Positions 1 through 7,064 of a stretch of 55,264 nucleotides of DNA are shown here, one piece after another. Position 1 is the first letter of the stretch, and each line of letters opens with the position of its first letter. The notes under the pieces are model-generated. The model was given only the letters and a program-made list of their open reading frames with translations, did no database searches and had not been told where the DNA came from. The stretch is from positions 1 to 55,264 of IMG/VR virus record IMGVR_UViG_3300042546_000342, one strand, 5' to 3'. The translations under genes and the position numbers were made by a program. Origin of the DNA: a virus.

Positions 1-968
1 CAAAAGGATTGATGATTAACTTGGAAGCGTGGGATAATGTTATGGTGGACGGAAAAATAAAATCCACAGAAGAGTTGTTCCAAATGGCTACCGAAACGGG
101 TATCGTATTATATCGTGGTACTTCTACGATGGACGAGAGCGGGCGGATAACAGGTAAACCTATCGAGGAATTAGACGGTGGACTAGGGCGACAATTTACC
201 GAAATCATAGCAGACTTGGACTACAATATGCGAATGATATACGAGGTAAGCGGTATCAACGAGGTGATGGCGGCAAGCAACCCTGACCCGAATATGTTAA
301 GTGGTGTGGCGAAACAAGCGGTATCTTCTTCGGAGAACTCGTTGGGGAGCATCTTAGACGCAGTTACAAATATCCACGAGAGATTAGCTACGGATATATC
401 ATTGAAGCTACAAATAATGCTTAAGGATAAAACTATTGGCGTATATGACAAAGCATTAGGCAAGATAATAGAGGTCGGTGAAGAAGTAAGCCCTATGACA
501 TTTGGTATTGCATTAGAGCCATTGCCTACCGAACAGCAAAGAAGAAAAATGGAGGAAATGATAATGAGTTCCGTTATCAATCCTAACAACCCTACTACGG
601 GCGGTCTGTTCGTGGACGATGCTATTCCATTGATTACGGAGATATATAGTGGTGTAAATCTTAAAGTAATTATGCGCAAGTATTCTTACTTGTTAAAGAA
701 GCGCAGAGATGAGTTCATGGCGAATGAGCAAATGAAGATTAAGACACAGAGTGACGGCATTGTACAGCAAACCCAAGCGTCAACAGAAGGGCAAATGCAA
801 ATGTTACAATATGAGCGTGAAACAAAACTAGCTGTAATACAAGCGGAAGCCGAAGCGCAAATAAGGGTGTTTAAAGAAACACAACCGTACAGAAACGAAC
901 AAACAATAATAAGGTCGGAAACCAAAAAAGGAGAGAAAGCATTTGAGGCGAGTTTGCCACCGAAATAA
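1..968 (+). CDS. Portal protein, C-terminal part (5' end cut by window)
   Basis: This is the C-terminal ~320 residues of a probable portal protein, the dodecameric ring through which DNA is packaged and ejected. The frame is open to the window edge, so the TTG/ATG codons at 9-14 are probably internal. What is seen: a segment ending in LLYRG-type residues, a GGLG stretch, a long helix rich in N and S (SSSENSLGSI), and a Q- and E-rich helical tail with repeated QAEAEAQ-like residues. This pattern resembles the C-terminal half of crAss-like portals. Scaffold and capsid genes follow on the same strand, after an opposite-strand pair, as expected for a head module. Family assignment is by pattern recognition only. 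Confidence 0.7.
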   Translation, partial: KGLMINLEAWDNVMVDGKIKSTEELFQMATETGIVLYRGTSTMDESGRITGKPIEELDGGLGRQFTEIIADLDYNMRMIYEVSGINEVMAASNPDPNMLSGVAKQAVSSSENSLGSILDAVTNIHERLATDISLKLQIMLKDKTIGVYDKALGKIIEVGEEVSPMTFGIALEPLPTEQQRRKMEEMIMSSVINPNNPTTGGLFVDDAIPLITEIYSGVNLKVIMRKYSYLLKKRRDEFMANEQMKIKTQSDGIVQQTQASTEGQMQMLQYERETKLAVIQAEAEAQIRVFKETQPYRNEQTIIRSETKKGEKAFEASLPPK

Positions 969-1229
969 TTATTCTCCGTTATCTACAAACCTAACACCTA
1001 CAAGCCAAAGAAAACCCGCTAAGTCAGTAGCACAGTTGGCTACTGTATCTTCATCCATATCGGGAAAGTAGTGATGCAAGTATTCATGTATATAAACGTC
1101 AAGTTTACGAACACCTTTCAAACGCTTATCAATATGTATTTCCTCACCATCTTGAAAGTAAAGACCATCGGCTTTATGTTTGCCTAATTTGCGTACAATA
1201 ACTTTTGGAAGTCTTTTAGGTGTTGGCAT
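969..1229 (-). CDS. Small zincin-like metallopeptidase-domain protein
   Basis: An 86-residue protein with a clear HExxH zinc-binding motif (HEYLH, about residues 48-52) followed by an acidic stretch (DMDED). A third ligand may be one of the later acidic residues. Tiny zincin domains of this sort occur in Bacteroidetes phages; their substrates are unknown. It is transcribed leftward, overlaps the end of the exonuclease gene by 14 bp and ends one base after the portal stop, so the two leftward genes probably form one transcript. Maturation or host-directed proteolysis are both possible; nothing in the sequence decides. Confidence 0.7.
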   Translation of the reverse strand: MPTPKRLPKVIVRKLGKHKADGLYFQDGEEIHIDKRLKGVRKLDVYIHEYLHHYFPDMDEDTVANCATDLAGFLWLVGVRFVDNGE

Positions 1230-2979
1230 CTTTGGATTTTAATAGGGTAAACTCTAACATCTTTAGATAGGTACGATTTGATATTTTGTAGAACTTACGG
1301 CACGAATTACATTTCATGTGGCGTTTAATATACCCCATAGCCGTTGCGTCCGTGTGGGATAGTTGAACATTTTTACTTGCACATTCGGGGCAATGCCATT
1401 TTTCACCACCTTTAAGGACTGCCATATTTGTGTTGTGGTAAATATATGGAGATATAGCGAAGTAAACGTCCTCAAGAACAGCAACATCTTGAACGCAGTA
1501 GTCAATCATTTTCTTTAATGAGGCTTTATTTTTATGTTCGCAAATGTCAATCCACAACTTCATGCCCTCATGGTCAAGTTTGCGCCCTACATTCAAAACT
1601 TTTCCCAAGTAATCTAACTTGTTGCTAGGAAATCTAAAGTATTGTCTTGATTTTTTTAGTGTATCGAGGGTGCGGTAAATGGGAAACATTAAATTGCCCG
1701 TTAAAATAGCTCGTGTGCGCAATTCTTTGATGTCGAATTTGTCGCAGTTGTGCATTGGGTATCCTGCCCCAAAAAATGTTTTGCTACTTGTAGAGAATAC
1801 AGCAACTTCTTTCATCCCAACTTCTTCTATTTTTACAACGGTAGCTACTTCTAAATTCTTACCTTTTAGAAAGCCTAAATTATTCCAATCTATTTTATGG
1901 ATAAATCTGTCAATCTCATATTTCCCAATAACCTCCATTGTTTTGAACTTACCTCCATTGATACCCGTGTATAGTGTATCGCCTTTACCTAATCCACCCG
2001 TTTTTGGTTTTCTTTTTTTGCATAATTCTAAACCTAGTTCATCGCAAATTCTTAATGCTTTATCCCAAGTCACACCTGCTCTTTGGCAAAAATCAATAGA
2101 TAAACCTGCTTCACCTCCCATCTTTAAAGTTCCTTCTCCGCTTATAAATCCACTAATCCAACCGCCATTATATGTGTTATCTCTTTCCCACGGGTTAAAA
2201 TACTTCATAACTCTATTGCCTACTACTAATTCTTGAGAACTTCTCCATCTTTGGTTTCTATCCTTTATTCCTAAACTAAGCCAAAAGTGGTCTTTTGTTG
2301 TAGTAACTTCGTCACCATTATCAAAAGTAACTTTTATACATTCAGCCATTTTTTTAGAGAAGTCAGTAACCTTTGCTTCTTTTAACTTTCTGTATCCATT
2401 ACCATTCCACTTACCGTCCTTATTTCTGCAAGTTGTATTTGGCGGTGTTTTTTCTTCAAAGCCACCAAGAGTATCTCCTTCTTTTAAATCACCTGCTTTA
2501 ACCCATCTAAAATCCGATGTTAGCACGGGCGTATTGACCTCCACGCAATTGTGGGCTACAATCTCGTCAGCGTCCTTAATTACTTGAATAAAATCTTTGA
2601 TTAACTTGGTGTCGTCTTGATTTTCGTCCCACTTTAGAACGTGGACTTTATCTTCGTACTGCCACTTGTAGGCAATGCAGATAATTTTCTTCTCTCTTAA
2701 TATGTTGTCAGGGTTGATATTAACTTTCCAAAATTGAAAGGTAGGCACTAAATAGTAAGACGTTTCAATATCAAAAAATAATCGCTTGATTTCAGATGTC
2801 TGCTTCTTAATATTTGACTTTGCGAGGAACGTCCCTACTCTACGCCTAAAGGTTTCTGCTTTTGTTTGTAGGTTAAATTTTTTCATAACCTCATCCGCAA
2901 TGTGGGTTATGTTCTGTGTGCTTTCGTATCTTACTCTAATGTACTCTTGAATTTCTTTTGTGAGGACTAGGCGAGCCAT
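1216..2979 (-). CDS. 3'-5' exonuclease (DnaQ/PolB-exo fold) interrupted by an intein
   Basis: 587 residues in the precursor, about 320 after splicing. Extein: an N-terminal helix-turn-helix-like region (about residues 20-55), then an RNase H-fold exonuclease with Exo I FDIE (D70, E72), Exo II HN-[intein]-CDKFD (N144 then D416) and Exo III YCVQD (Y494, D498), and a C-terminal zinc ribbon with CPEC (530-533) and CNSC (557-560). No polymerase domain follows. Intein: C145 to N411, ending in HN before Cys412, so self-splicing would restore the sequence AHNCDKFD. Without splicing the catalytic N and D are 267 residues apart and the enzyme should be inactive. A TACCTTTG promoter box lies just upstream. 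Likely role: DNA repair, replication or nucleotide salvage. Confidence 0.85.
   Translation of the reverse strand: MARLVLTKEIQEYIRVRYESTQNITHIADEVMKKFNLQTKAETFRRRVGTFLAKSNIKKQTSEIKRLFFDIETSYYLVPTFQFWKVNINPDNILREKKIICIAYKWQYEDKVHVLKWDENQDDTKLIKDFIQVIKDADEIVAHNCVEVNTPVLTSDFRWVKAGDLKEGDTLGGFEEKTPPNTTCRNKDGKWNGNGYRKLKEAKVTDFSKKMAECIKVTFDNGDEVTTTKDHFWLSLGIKDRNQRWRSSQELVVGNRVMKYFNPWERDNTYNGGWISGFISGEGTLKMGGEAGLSIDFCQRAGVTWDKALRICDELGLELCKKRKPKTGGLGKGDTLYTGINGGKFKTMEVIGKYEIDRFIHKIDWNNLGFLKGKNLEVATVVKIEEVGMKEVAVFSTSSKTFFGAGYPMHNCDKFDIKELRTRAILTGNLMFPIYRTLDTLKKSRQYFRFPSNKLDYLGKVLNVGRKLDHEGMKLWIDICEHKNKASLKKMIDYCVQDVAVLEDVYFAISPYIYHNTNMAVLKGGEKWHCPECASKNVQLSHTDATAMGYIKRHMKCNSCRKFYKISNRTYLKMLEFTLLKSKDANT
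1747..2547 (-). other. Intein coding segment within the exonuclease gene
   Basis: 267 residues (C145-N411 of the precursor). Block A begins with Cys (CVEVNTPVLT, then a GD ending). Block B has the TxxH motif (T228 to H231, TKDH). The end has the EEVG...FS...F.AG...HN signature with the terminal His-Asn, followed by Cys +1. A DOD/LAGLIDADG-like motif is visible (WISGFISGEGTL, 274-285), but I see no clear second copy, so the homing endonuclease may be reduced or degenerate. Borders were set by restoring the Exo II motif and checked codon by codon on the minus strand. Confidence 0.88.
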
Positions 2980-3001
2980 AGCTTTATATTTTAATGTATA
3001 G

Positions 3002-3009
3002 CAAAGGTA
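3002..3009 (-). promoter_or_regulatory. -7 box TACCTTTG for the exonuclease/metallopeptidase pair
   Basis: A match to the Bacteroidetes TAnnTTTG element, oriented leftward 22 bp before the exonuclease ATG. It lies back to back with the rightward scaffold promoter, giving a compact divergent promoter region. Confidence 0.6.
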
Positions 3010-3033
3010 GTTATTAAATTTGTTAAAAAGTGT

Positions 3034-3041
3034 TATATTTG
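3034..3041 (+). promoter_or_regulatory. -7 box TATATTTG for the scaffold/capsid unit
   Basis: The box sits in a 21-bp core (3022-3042) that is identical to the core at 7027-7047 before the fibre genes. A leader containing ACTTAAATTATA follows. Because transcription must start after this box, the scaffold start is placed at 3059 rather than at the upstream TTG. Confidence 0.65.
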
Positions 3042-3058
3042 CATCAAACTTAAATTAT

Positions 3059-4132
3059 ATGTTAGATACAATGCTAGAAGATATGGGTGCTGTACCCGAT
3101 GTTCAACAACAAGTTGACCCCGTTACACCGCCCGTTGAAACAACACAAGTTCAGCAAGTAGTTGAACCTATTGACACCGTTCTTTCAATTAATAATGACG
3201 AACCACAAACGGTACAACCAACCGCTAATAATACGTCAAACCAAGCGTCCGAAATGGATAGAGGTAAGATACTAAATGAGTTATTTGGTATTGACAACCC
3301 CGATACTATTAAGGAAAGACTTTTAGGTTATGACGAATTAAAAGCAAGTTCGGAAGCACCGAAGTACCAAACTAAGTTCGCAGAGTACATTGACCAATTA
3401 GTATCGCAATATGGCGACCCAAAGTCACAAACGGAAGCATTTAAGAACGCATTTGATGTTCTTACCACAGACGTAGCGACAATGGATAGCAAACAAGCTA
3501 TTGCGTTTCAAATGAAGCAAGAGTACCCATCGTTAGGTAGCGAAGAGATTGACTTGCTTATTTCTAGTAAATACAAGTTAAGCGAATACGCTTCTGATGA
3601 TGAGCAGCGTCTAGGTCAAATTCAAATGAAGTTGGACAGCGAGAAAGCAAAGACCGCAATTCGAGAATTGCAAATTAACACTTTGAAGGACGTTCCCAAC
3701 AAAACAAATGAGTTAAAAGCCATCGACACCGAGAAGCGCAACTTGGAATGGAAAACTAAAACAAATGAAGTAGTCGCCAAGATTAATTCTTTTGAGTTTG
3801 AAGTTGACAAAGGCAAGAAAGTTAAATTTGACATCCCACAAGCAGACAAGGCATTGTTGTCCGAAATTGCTTCGCAGGTTGCTCCAAGTTTTTCTCCTGA
3901 TGCTAATGGAATGGAACAAGTACAAAAGATTGTTGAAATGACTTACGTCTACAACAAGATGAGTAACTTGATTTCTAACTCATACAAAAAAGGATTGAGC
4001 GAGGCAAACGCTGAATGGGAAGCTAAAGTGAATAACCCTAGTGGTGGCAAGAACACCGCCCCCGTAGGAGATTTCGCTAAAGCCAAAACAGCAGACGAAC
4101 AATTTGTTGAATTTGTGGCAAATCTTAGATAG
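3059..4132 (+). CDS. Probable scaffold / prohead core protein
   Basis: 357 residues from the ATG at 3059, which lies downstream of the promoter; an in-frame TTG at 3020 precedes the -7 box and cannot be used. The protein is acidic, with a low-complexity Q/P/V/T-rich N-terminus, a helical middle part and a conserved-looking C-terminal tail (QFVEFVANLR). Highly charged helical proteins directly upstream of a capsid gene usually act as internal scaffolds for prohead assembly. Assignment rests on position and composition; no family motif was recognised. Confidence 0.6.
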   Translation: MLDTMLEDMGAVPDVQQQVDPVTPPVETTQVQQVVEPIDTVLSINNDEPQTVQPTANNTSNQASEMDRGKILNELFGIDNPDTIKERLLGYDELKASSEAPKYQTKFAEYIDQLVSQYGDPKSQTEAFKNAFDVLTTDVATMDSKQAIAFQMKQEYPSLGSEEIDLLISSKYKLSEYASDDEQRLGQIQMKLDSEKAKTAIRELQINTLKDVPNKTNELKAIDTEKRNLEWKTKTNEVVAKINSFEFEVDKGKKVKFDIPQADKALLSEIASQVAPSFSPDANGMEQVQKIVEMTYVYNKMSNLISNSYKKGLSEANAEWEAKVNNPSGGKNTAPVGDFAKAKTADEQFVEFVANLR

Positions 4133-4169
4133 TAAACAATAATTCATAACCCCCTAAAACCAAATAAAA

Positions 4170-5516
4170 ATGGCAGGAGCAGTAACAGCACCAATTAACA
4201 ATACATTGGTGTCCACATTCAACTTACACAAGCCCGAATACTCGAACTTTTTGTTCCGCAAGTACGGCAAACAAGGTTTCACAGCCTTTCAATTTTTGCA
4301 ATCATTAGGTAACGTAACACCTGTTGCTCAAGAAAACTTCTACCACTTCGAGGAGAATTGGATAGCTAGTTCATTTACAACCACAGGCGGTTCAGGTGCG
4401 GCAGGTGCATCAGTAAACCTTACTGTTTCTGCTGCTTACATCGACACATTGGGTAACTACTACCCTCGTTTGAACGACATCTTGATGTTCGCTAACGGTG
4501 TTAAAGCGCAAGTAATTGCAGACAACGGTTCAGGTGTATTAACAGTTCGTCCTTTAAAGCAATCACAAGCAATTTCAGTAGCAGCCGATGAGCAAATCAT
4601 CATCCCAAGCAACTCGTTTGCAGAAGGTACAGGTCAACCTGATGGTCGTGTGTCAGACGTATTCCGTTATGACTTTAATATGCAAATCATCAAAGAAACC
4701 ATTTCTACCACAGGTACTGAATTGACCAACCAACTTTGGGTAAACTCAATTGATGGCACGACTATCAACGCATGGTTCGACAAAGCCAAGTCTATTGACT
4801 TAGATTACCGTATGGCACTTGCTATTGACGGTATGCTTTTGTACGGTACTAAAGCGGACAACACGGGCATCTTGGGAACTACATCAGAAGGTTTGGTAGA
4901 CGCTGTAACTACACAAGGTGGTAACGGTACTTACACTCAAGGTTTGTTCTCTGTTGCATTGTTCGACCAAATGAACCGCTACTTAGACAAGCAACAAGCA
5001 CCTAACGAGTACACAGGTCTATTAGGATACCAAGCGTTCCAAGATGTTGAAAATGCTTTGAGCAATGTGTTCACACAAAACCCAATCATCTTCGCAGGCG
5101 GAAACGGTAAAACATTAGGTCAAATGATGTACGGTGACATGGCTTCTAAGATTGATAGCAGCGTTGACATTGGTTTCCGTTCAATCACTAAGACTGACAG
5201 AACTTTCCACTTGTTGAAATTGGCGCAACTTAGCAACCCTCAATTGTACGGTGCAACAGGCTTTACCGAAGCATCTCGTATGATTTTCGTACCTCTTGAC
5301 AAACCTACACAACCTAAAGGTGGACAAGTACCACGCTTAGGAGTTCGTTACAAAGAGCTTGGTGGCTACTCTCGTAAGATGGAAGCATGGTACACAGGTT
5401 CAGCAGGTAACTTCGGTTTCAAAACTAACGACATCGATAGTGTTCAATTGCATAACAGAACCCACATGGGTGGCGAGCAGTTTGGACTTAACGCTTTCTA
5501 CCAATTTACTACATAG
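4170..5516 (+). CDS. Major capsid protein
   Basis: 448 residues, starting after an A-rich leader (AAATAAAA). It begins MAGAVTAPINNTLVSTFNL and has the HK97-like layout expected of crAss-like capsid proteins: an N-terminal arm, a segment around FRKYGKQGFTAFQFL, then glycine- and beta-rich domains with GGNGTYTQGLF and a C-terminal part rich in aromatics. Codon choice looks more uniform than in its neighbours, as in highly expressed genes. A strong UUCG-loop terminator follows directly, and a scaffold candidate precedes it. Fold assignment is inferred from context and resemblance. Confidence 0.75.
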   Translation: MAGAVTAPINNTLVSTFNLHKPEYSNFLFRKYGKQGFTAFQFLQSLGNVTPVAQENFYHFEENWIASSFTTTGGSGAAGASVNLTVSAAYIDTLGNYYPRLNDILMFANGVKAQVIADNGSGVLTVRPLKQSQAISVAADEQIIIPSNSFAEGTGQPDGRVSDVFRYDFNMQIIKETISTTGTELTNQLWVNSIDGTTINAWFDKAKSIDLDYRMALAIDGMLLYGTKADNTGILGTTSEGLVDAVTTQGGNGTYTQGLFSVALFDQMNRYLDKQQAPNEYTGLLGYQAFQDVENALSNVFTQNPIIFAGGNGKTLGQMMYGDMASKIDSSVDIGFRSITKTDRTFHLLKLAQLSNPQLYGATGFTEASRMIFVPLDKPTQPKGGQVPRLGVRYKELGGYSRKMEAWYTGSAGNFGFKTNDIDSVQLHNRTHMGGEQFGLNAFYQFTT

Positions 5517-5542
5517 TAAGTTGTAAGTTTTAAAAAAAATAG

Positions 5543-5572
5543 ATGGCTACTTCGGTAGCCATTTGTTTTTAT
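5543..5572 (+). terminator. Rho-independent terminator after the capsid gene
   Basis: A perfect 8-bp stem (ATGGCTAC / GTAGCCAT, 5543-5562) closed by a TTCG tetraloop and followed by TTGTTTTTAT. It lies 26 bp past the capsid stop. Confidence 0.9.
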
Positions 5573-5584
5573 ATTAAATGTTAT

Positions 5585-5592
5585 TATGTTTG
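5585..5592 (+). promoter_or_regulatory. -7 box TATGTTTG for a candidate small RNA
   Basis: A TAnnTTTG match just after the capsid terminator and about 190 bp before the next gene, which has its own promoter at 5752. It therefore appears to drive only the intervening non-coding stretch. Confidence 0.5.
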
Positions 5593-5596
5593 CGCC

Positions 5597-5735
5597 AACA
5601 GTACCTCGATTGCTTCCCGTAAGAACAGCACACTAGCAGAGGTCATTTTCATGCGTAAACGAATAGCCCAAGTGCATAAGTTATGGCAGACCAACGAGGC
5701 AATTAATGGGGACGCTCATTTACCCTCGTTTTTTT
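5597..5735 (+). ncRNA. Candidate structured small RNA between capsid and next gene
   Basis: About 140 nt with its own promoter box (5585-5592) and its own terminator: a 7-bp stem AACGAGG (5693-5699) / CCTCGTT (5724-5730) with inner AATG/CATT pairing and a run of seven T. Near the 5' end, ACCTC (5603-5607) pairs with GAGGT (5639-5643) around an inner TGCT (5611-5614) / AGCA (5627-5630) stem. No convincing reading frame fits between promoter and terminator. No known RNA family was recognised. It is boxed between two virion genes and could be regulatory or packaging-related; this is inference. Confidence 0.5.
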
Positions 5736-5751
5736 ATTTCATAAAATTTGT

Positions 5752-5759
5752 TAAATTTG
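5752..5759 (+). promoter_or_regulatory. -7 box TAAATTTG before the 317-aa gene
   Basis: Preceded by TTTG and followed by a leader (ATCAACTTAAATTATA) nearly identical to that of the scaffold gene, suggesting a shared late-gene leader. Confidence 0.6.
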
Positions 5760-5781
5760 CATCAACTTAAATTATAAAAAT

Positions 5782-6735
5782 ATGTTACTCTTAAACAGAA
5801 CACCCGTAGCCCCTGAATGGCTAAAAGACCAATGTAAACTACTTGGTTTAGAACTTAAAAATTTACAAAAACCCACAACCTTCCGATTAGTCGAAAGCTA
5901 TTGGCGCAAGGTGTATCAGATGGAAGTCAATTCTAATCAGATGCGTGAGCGAATGTTCGTTGCGCCCGAATTCCACATTGAGGCGACCTACTTGTACAGC
6001 AATAGACAAACGGGATTAACGGATAACCTAACGTATGTTAGGAATTTCATTCCCGACAATTCGGGTCATAACCAAAACGCTATTGAGCCGATTATCTTCG
6101 AGAGAGGGGTATTGGCGGTGGAAGAGGGGCAAGCGGATTTATTCTTCTTTTTATTGAACTCACCAATTAACAAGAACAACCCTAAATACGCTAACGGATT
6201 ATCTAAGCCTAGCAAACCGTTCCAATTTACGCAGATACTACCCGATGTGGAAGCAAGTGATTTCTTGGATTACGAATTAGCTATTTCTAAAGCGGTGACA
6301 ATGATTGGCGATGCTACTTCTAAGAACTACGTTAATGACGAAGCGGCTATCGCTTTGGCTAAGGCTTATGGTTACGGAAGTATGCTAAACAAAGGCAGAA
6401 AGGACATCAACAAGTTCTTGATTGAGAAAGCTAAGAAAAACCCGACTAAGTTGATTAGCGACTTGACAAGTGCGGCAACGGAAATCAGAGCGATATTGGC
6501 AGACGCTATTGCTCACGGCATTATTGTGCAAGACCTCCCTTACATTAAGTGGACTGACTTGGACAAAGGTAAGAGAAAAGCCAACAACGGTATCATCACT
6601 CAAGTGCCAAGCGGACTAGACCCATTAGACCACTTTGTAAATTGGATGCGAGAGAGCGACAATAGCGGTGTATTCAATCAATTAAAGAAAGACTTGGAAA
6701 ACAAGAAACTTGCTTTAGCTGATACGGAAGCATAG
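5782..6735 (+). CDS. Uncharacterised head-region protein
   Basis: 317 residues, ATG after a leader shared with the scaffold gene. No recognised domain. The N-terminal half carries mixed hydrophobic and aromatic segments (YWRKVYQMEV, FFFLLNSP), the C-terminal half is helical and charged. It sits alone between two terminators, immediately after the capsid gene. Position suggests an auxiliary head, ring or connector component, but a non-structural role cannot be excluded. Confidence 0.7.
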   Translation: MLLLNRTPVAPEWLKDQCKLLGLELKNLQKPTTFRLVESYWRKVYQMEVNSNQMRERMFVAPEFHIEATYLYSNRQTGLTDNLTYVRNFIPDNSGHNQNAIEPIIFERGVLAVEEGQADLFFFLLNSPINKNNPKYANGLSKPSKPFQFTQILPDVEASDFLDYELAISKAVTMIGDATSKNYVNDEAAIALAKAYGYGSMLNKGRKDINKFLIEKAKKNPTKLISDLTSAATEIRAILADAIAHGIIVQDLPYIKWTDLDKGKRKANNGIITQVPSGLDPLDHFVNWMRESDNSGVFNQLKKDLENKKLALADTEA

Positions 6736-6754
6736 TCTTACTGAATAAACGGAG

Positions 6755-6785
6755 AAGCCTCACTATAAACGGTGGGGCTTTTTTA
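6755..6785 (+). terminator. Rho-independent terminator after the 317-aa gene
   Basis: Stem AAGCCTCAC (6755-6763) / GTGGGGCTT (6772-6780) with one G-U pair, then TTTTTTAT. The same stem sequence reappears in the leftward terminator at 51761-51784. Confidence 0.9.
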
Positions 6786-6992
6786 TTTAAGAATAGCCGT
6801 ATTTTTCTTGCTATCAATTTGTATTTGGTGTCCATTTTTAGCTAATCTATGTACATACACCTCTGTTGACTTTACTGCAAATACTCCGTCCGCACCGTAT
6901 ATGTATTCGCTAATATCTTTGAACGATTTTTCTTTTTTATCAGAAAGGCATTGTAATATTAGCATTTCTATGTATCGTAACTTATTTGCCAT
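6783..6992 (-). CDS. Small winged-helix (OmpR/PhoB-type) DNA-binding protein
   Basis: 69 residues. The sequence reads as a single winged helix: helices around RYIEMLILQCL and SFKDISEYIYG, a recognition-helix region (KSTEVYVHRLAKNG) and a beta-wing (HQIQIDSKKNTAILK), close to the C-terminal domain of OmpR/PhoB regulators without a receiver domain. It is the only leftward gene in this part of the head module and has its own promoter (TAGTTTTG) exactly 4 nt before the ATG, which implies a leaderless message and supports it as a real gene. Probably a small phage regulator. Confidence 0.75.
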   Translation of the reverse strand: MANKLRYIEMLILQCLSDKKEKSFKDISEYIYGADGVFAVKSTEVYVHRLAKNGHQIQIDSKKNTAILK

Positions 6993-6996
6993 CTCG

Positions 6997-7004
6997 CAAA
7001 ACTA
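6997..7004 (-). promoter_or_regulatory. -7 box TAGTTTTG, leaderless promoter of the winged-helix gene
   Basis: Minus-strand TAnnTTTG followed by CGAG and then ATG. The four-nucleotide gap matches four rightward genes in this window and implies that transcription starts at or next to the start codon. Confidence 0.6.
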
Positions 7005-7038
7005 CCAATTAATCAAAAATGATTTCGTTAAAAAGTGT

Positions 7039-7046
7039 TATATTTG
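7039..7046 (+). promoter_or_regulatory. -7 box TATATTTG of the fibre-gene unit
   Basis: Lies in a 21-bp core (7027-7047) identical to the scaffold promoter core at 3022-3042. It excludes the TTG at 7035 as start and places the gene start at ATG 7065. Confidence 0.65.
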
Positions 7047-7064
7047 CTTTCAAAAATAAGTCAA

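Noticed and set aside
1679-2236. 185-residue open frame opposite the intein
   Set aside because: Shadow of the exonuclease/intein gene; lacks a promoter and reads as low-complexity S/P/L-rich sequence typical of antisense frames.
5543-5770. 75-residue frame after the capsid gene
   Set aside because: It runs through the capsid terminator, the small-RNA promoter and terminator and into the next promoter, so it cannot be a normal gene.
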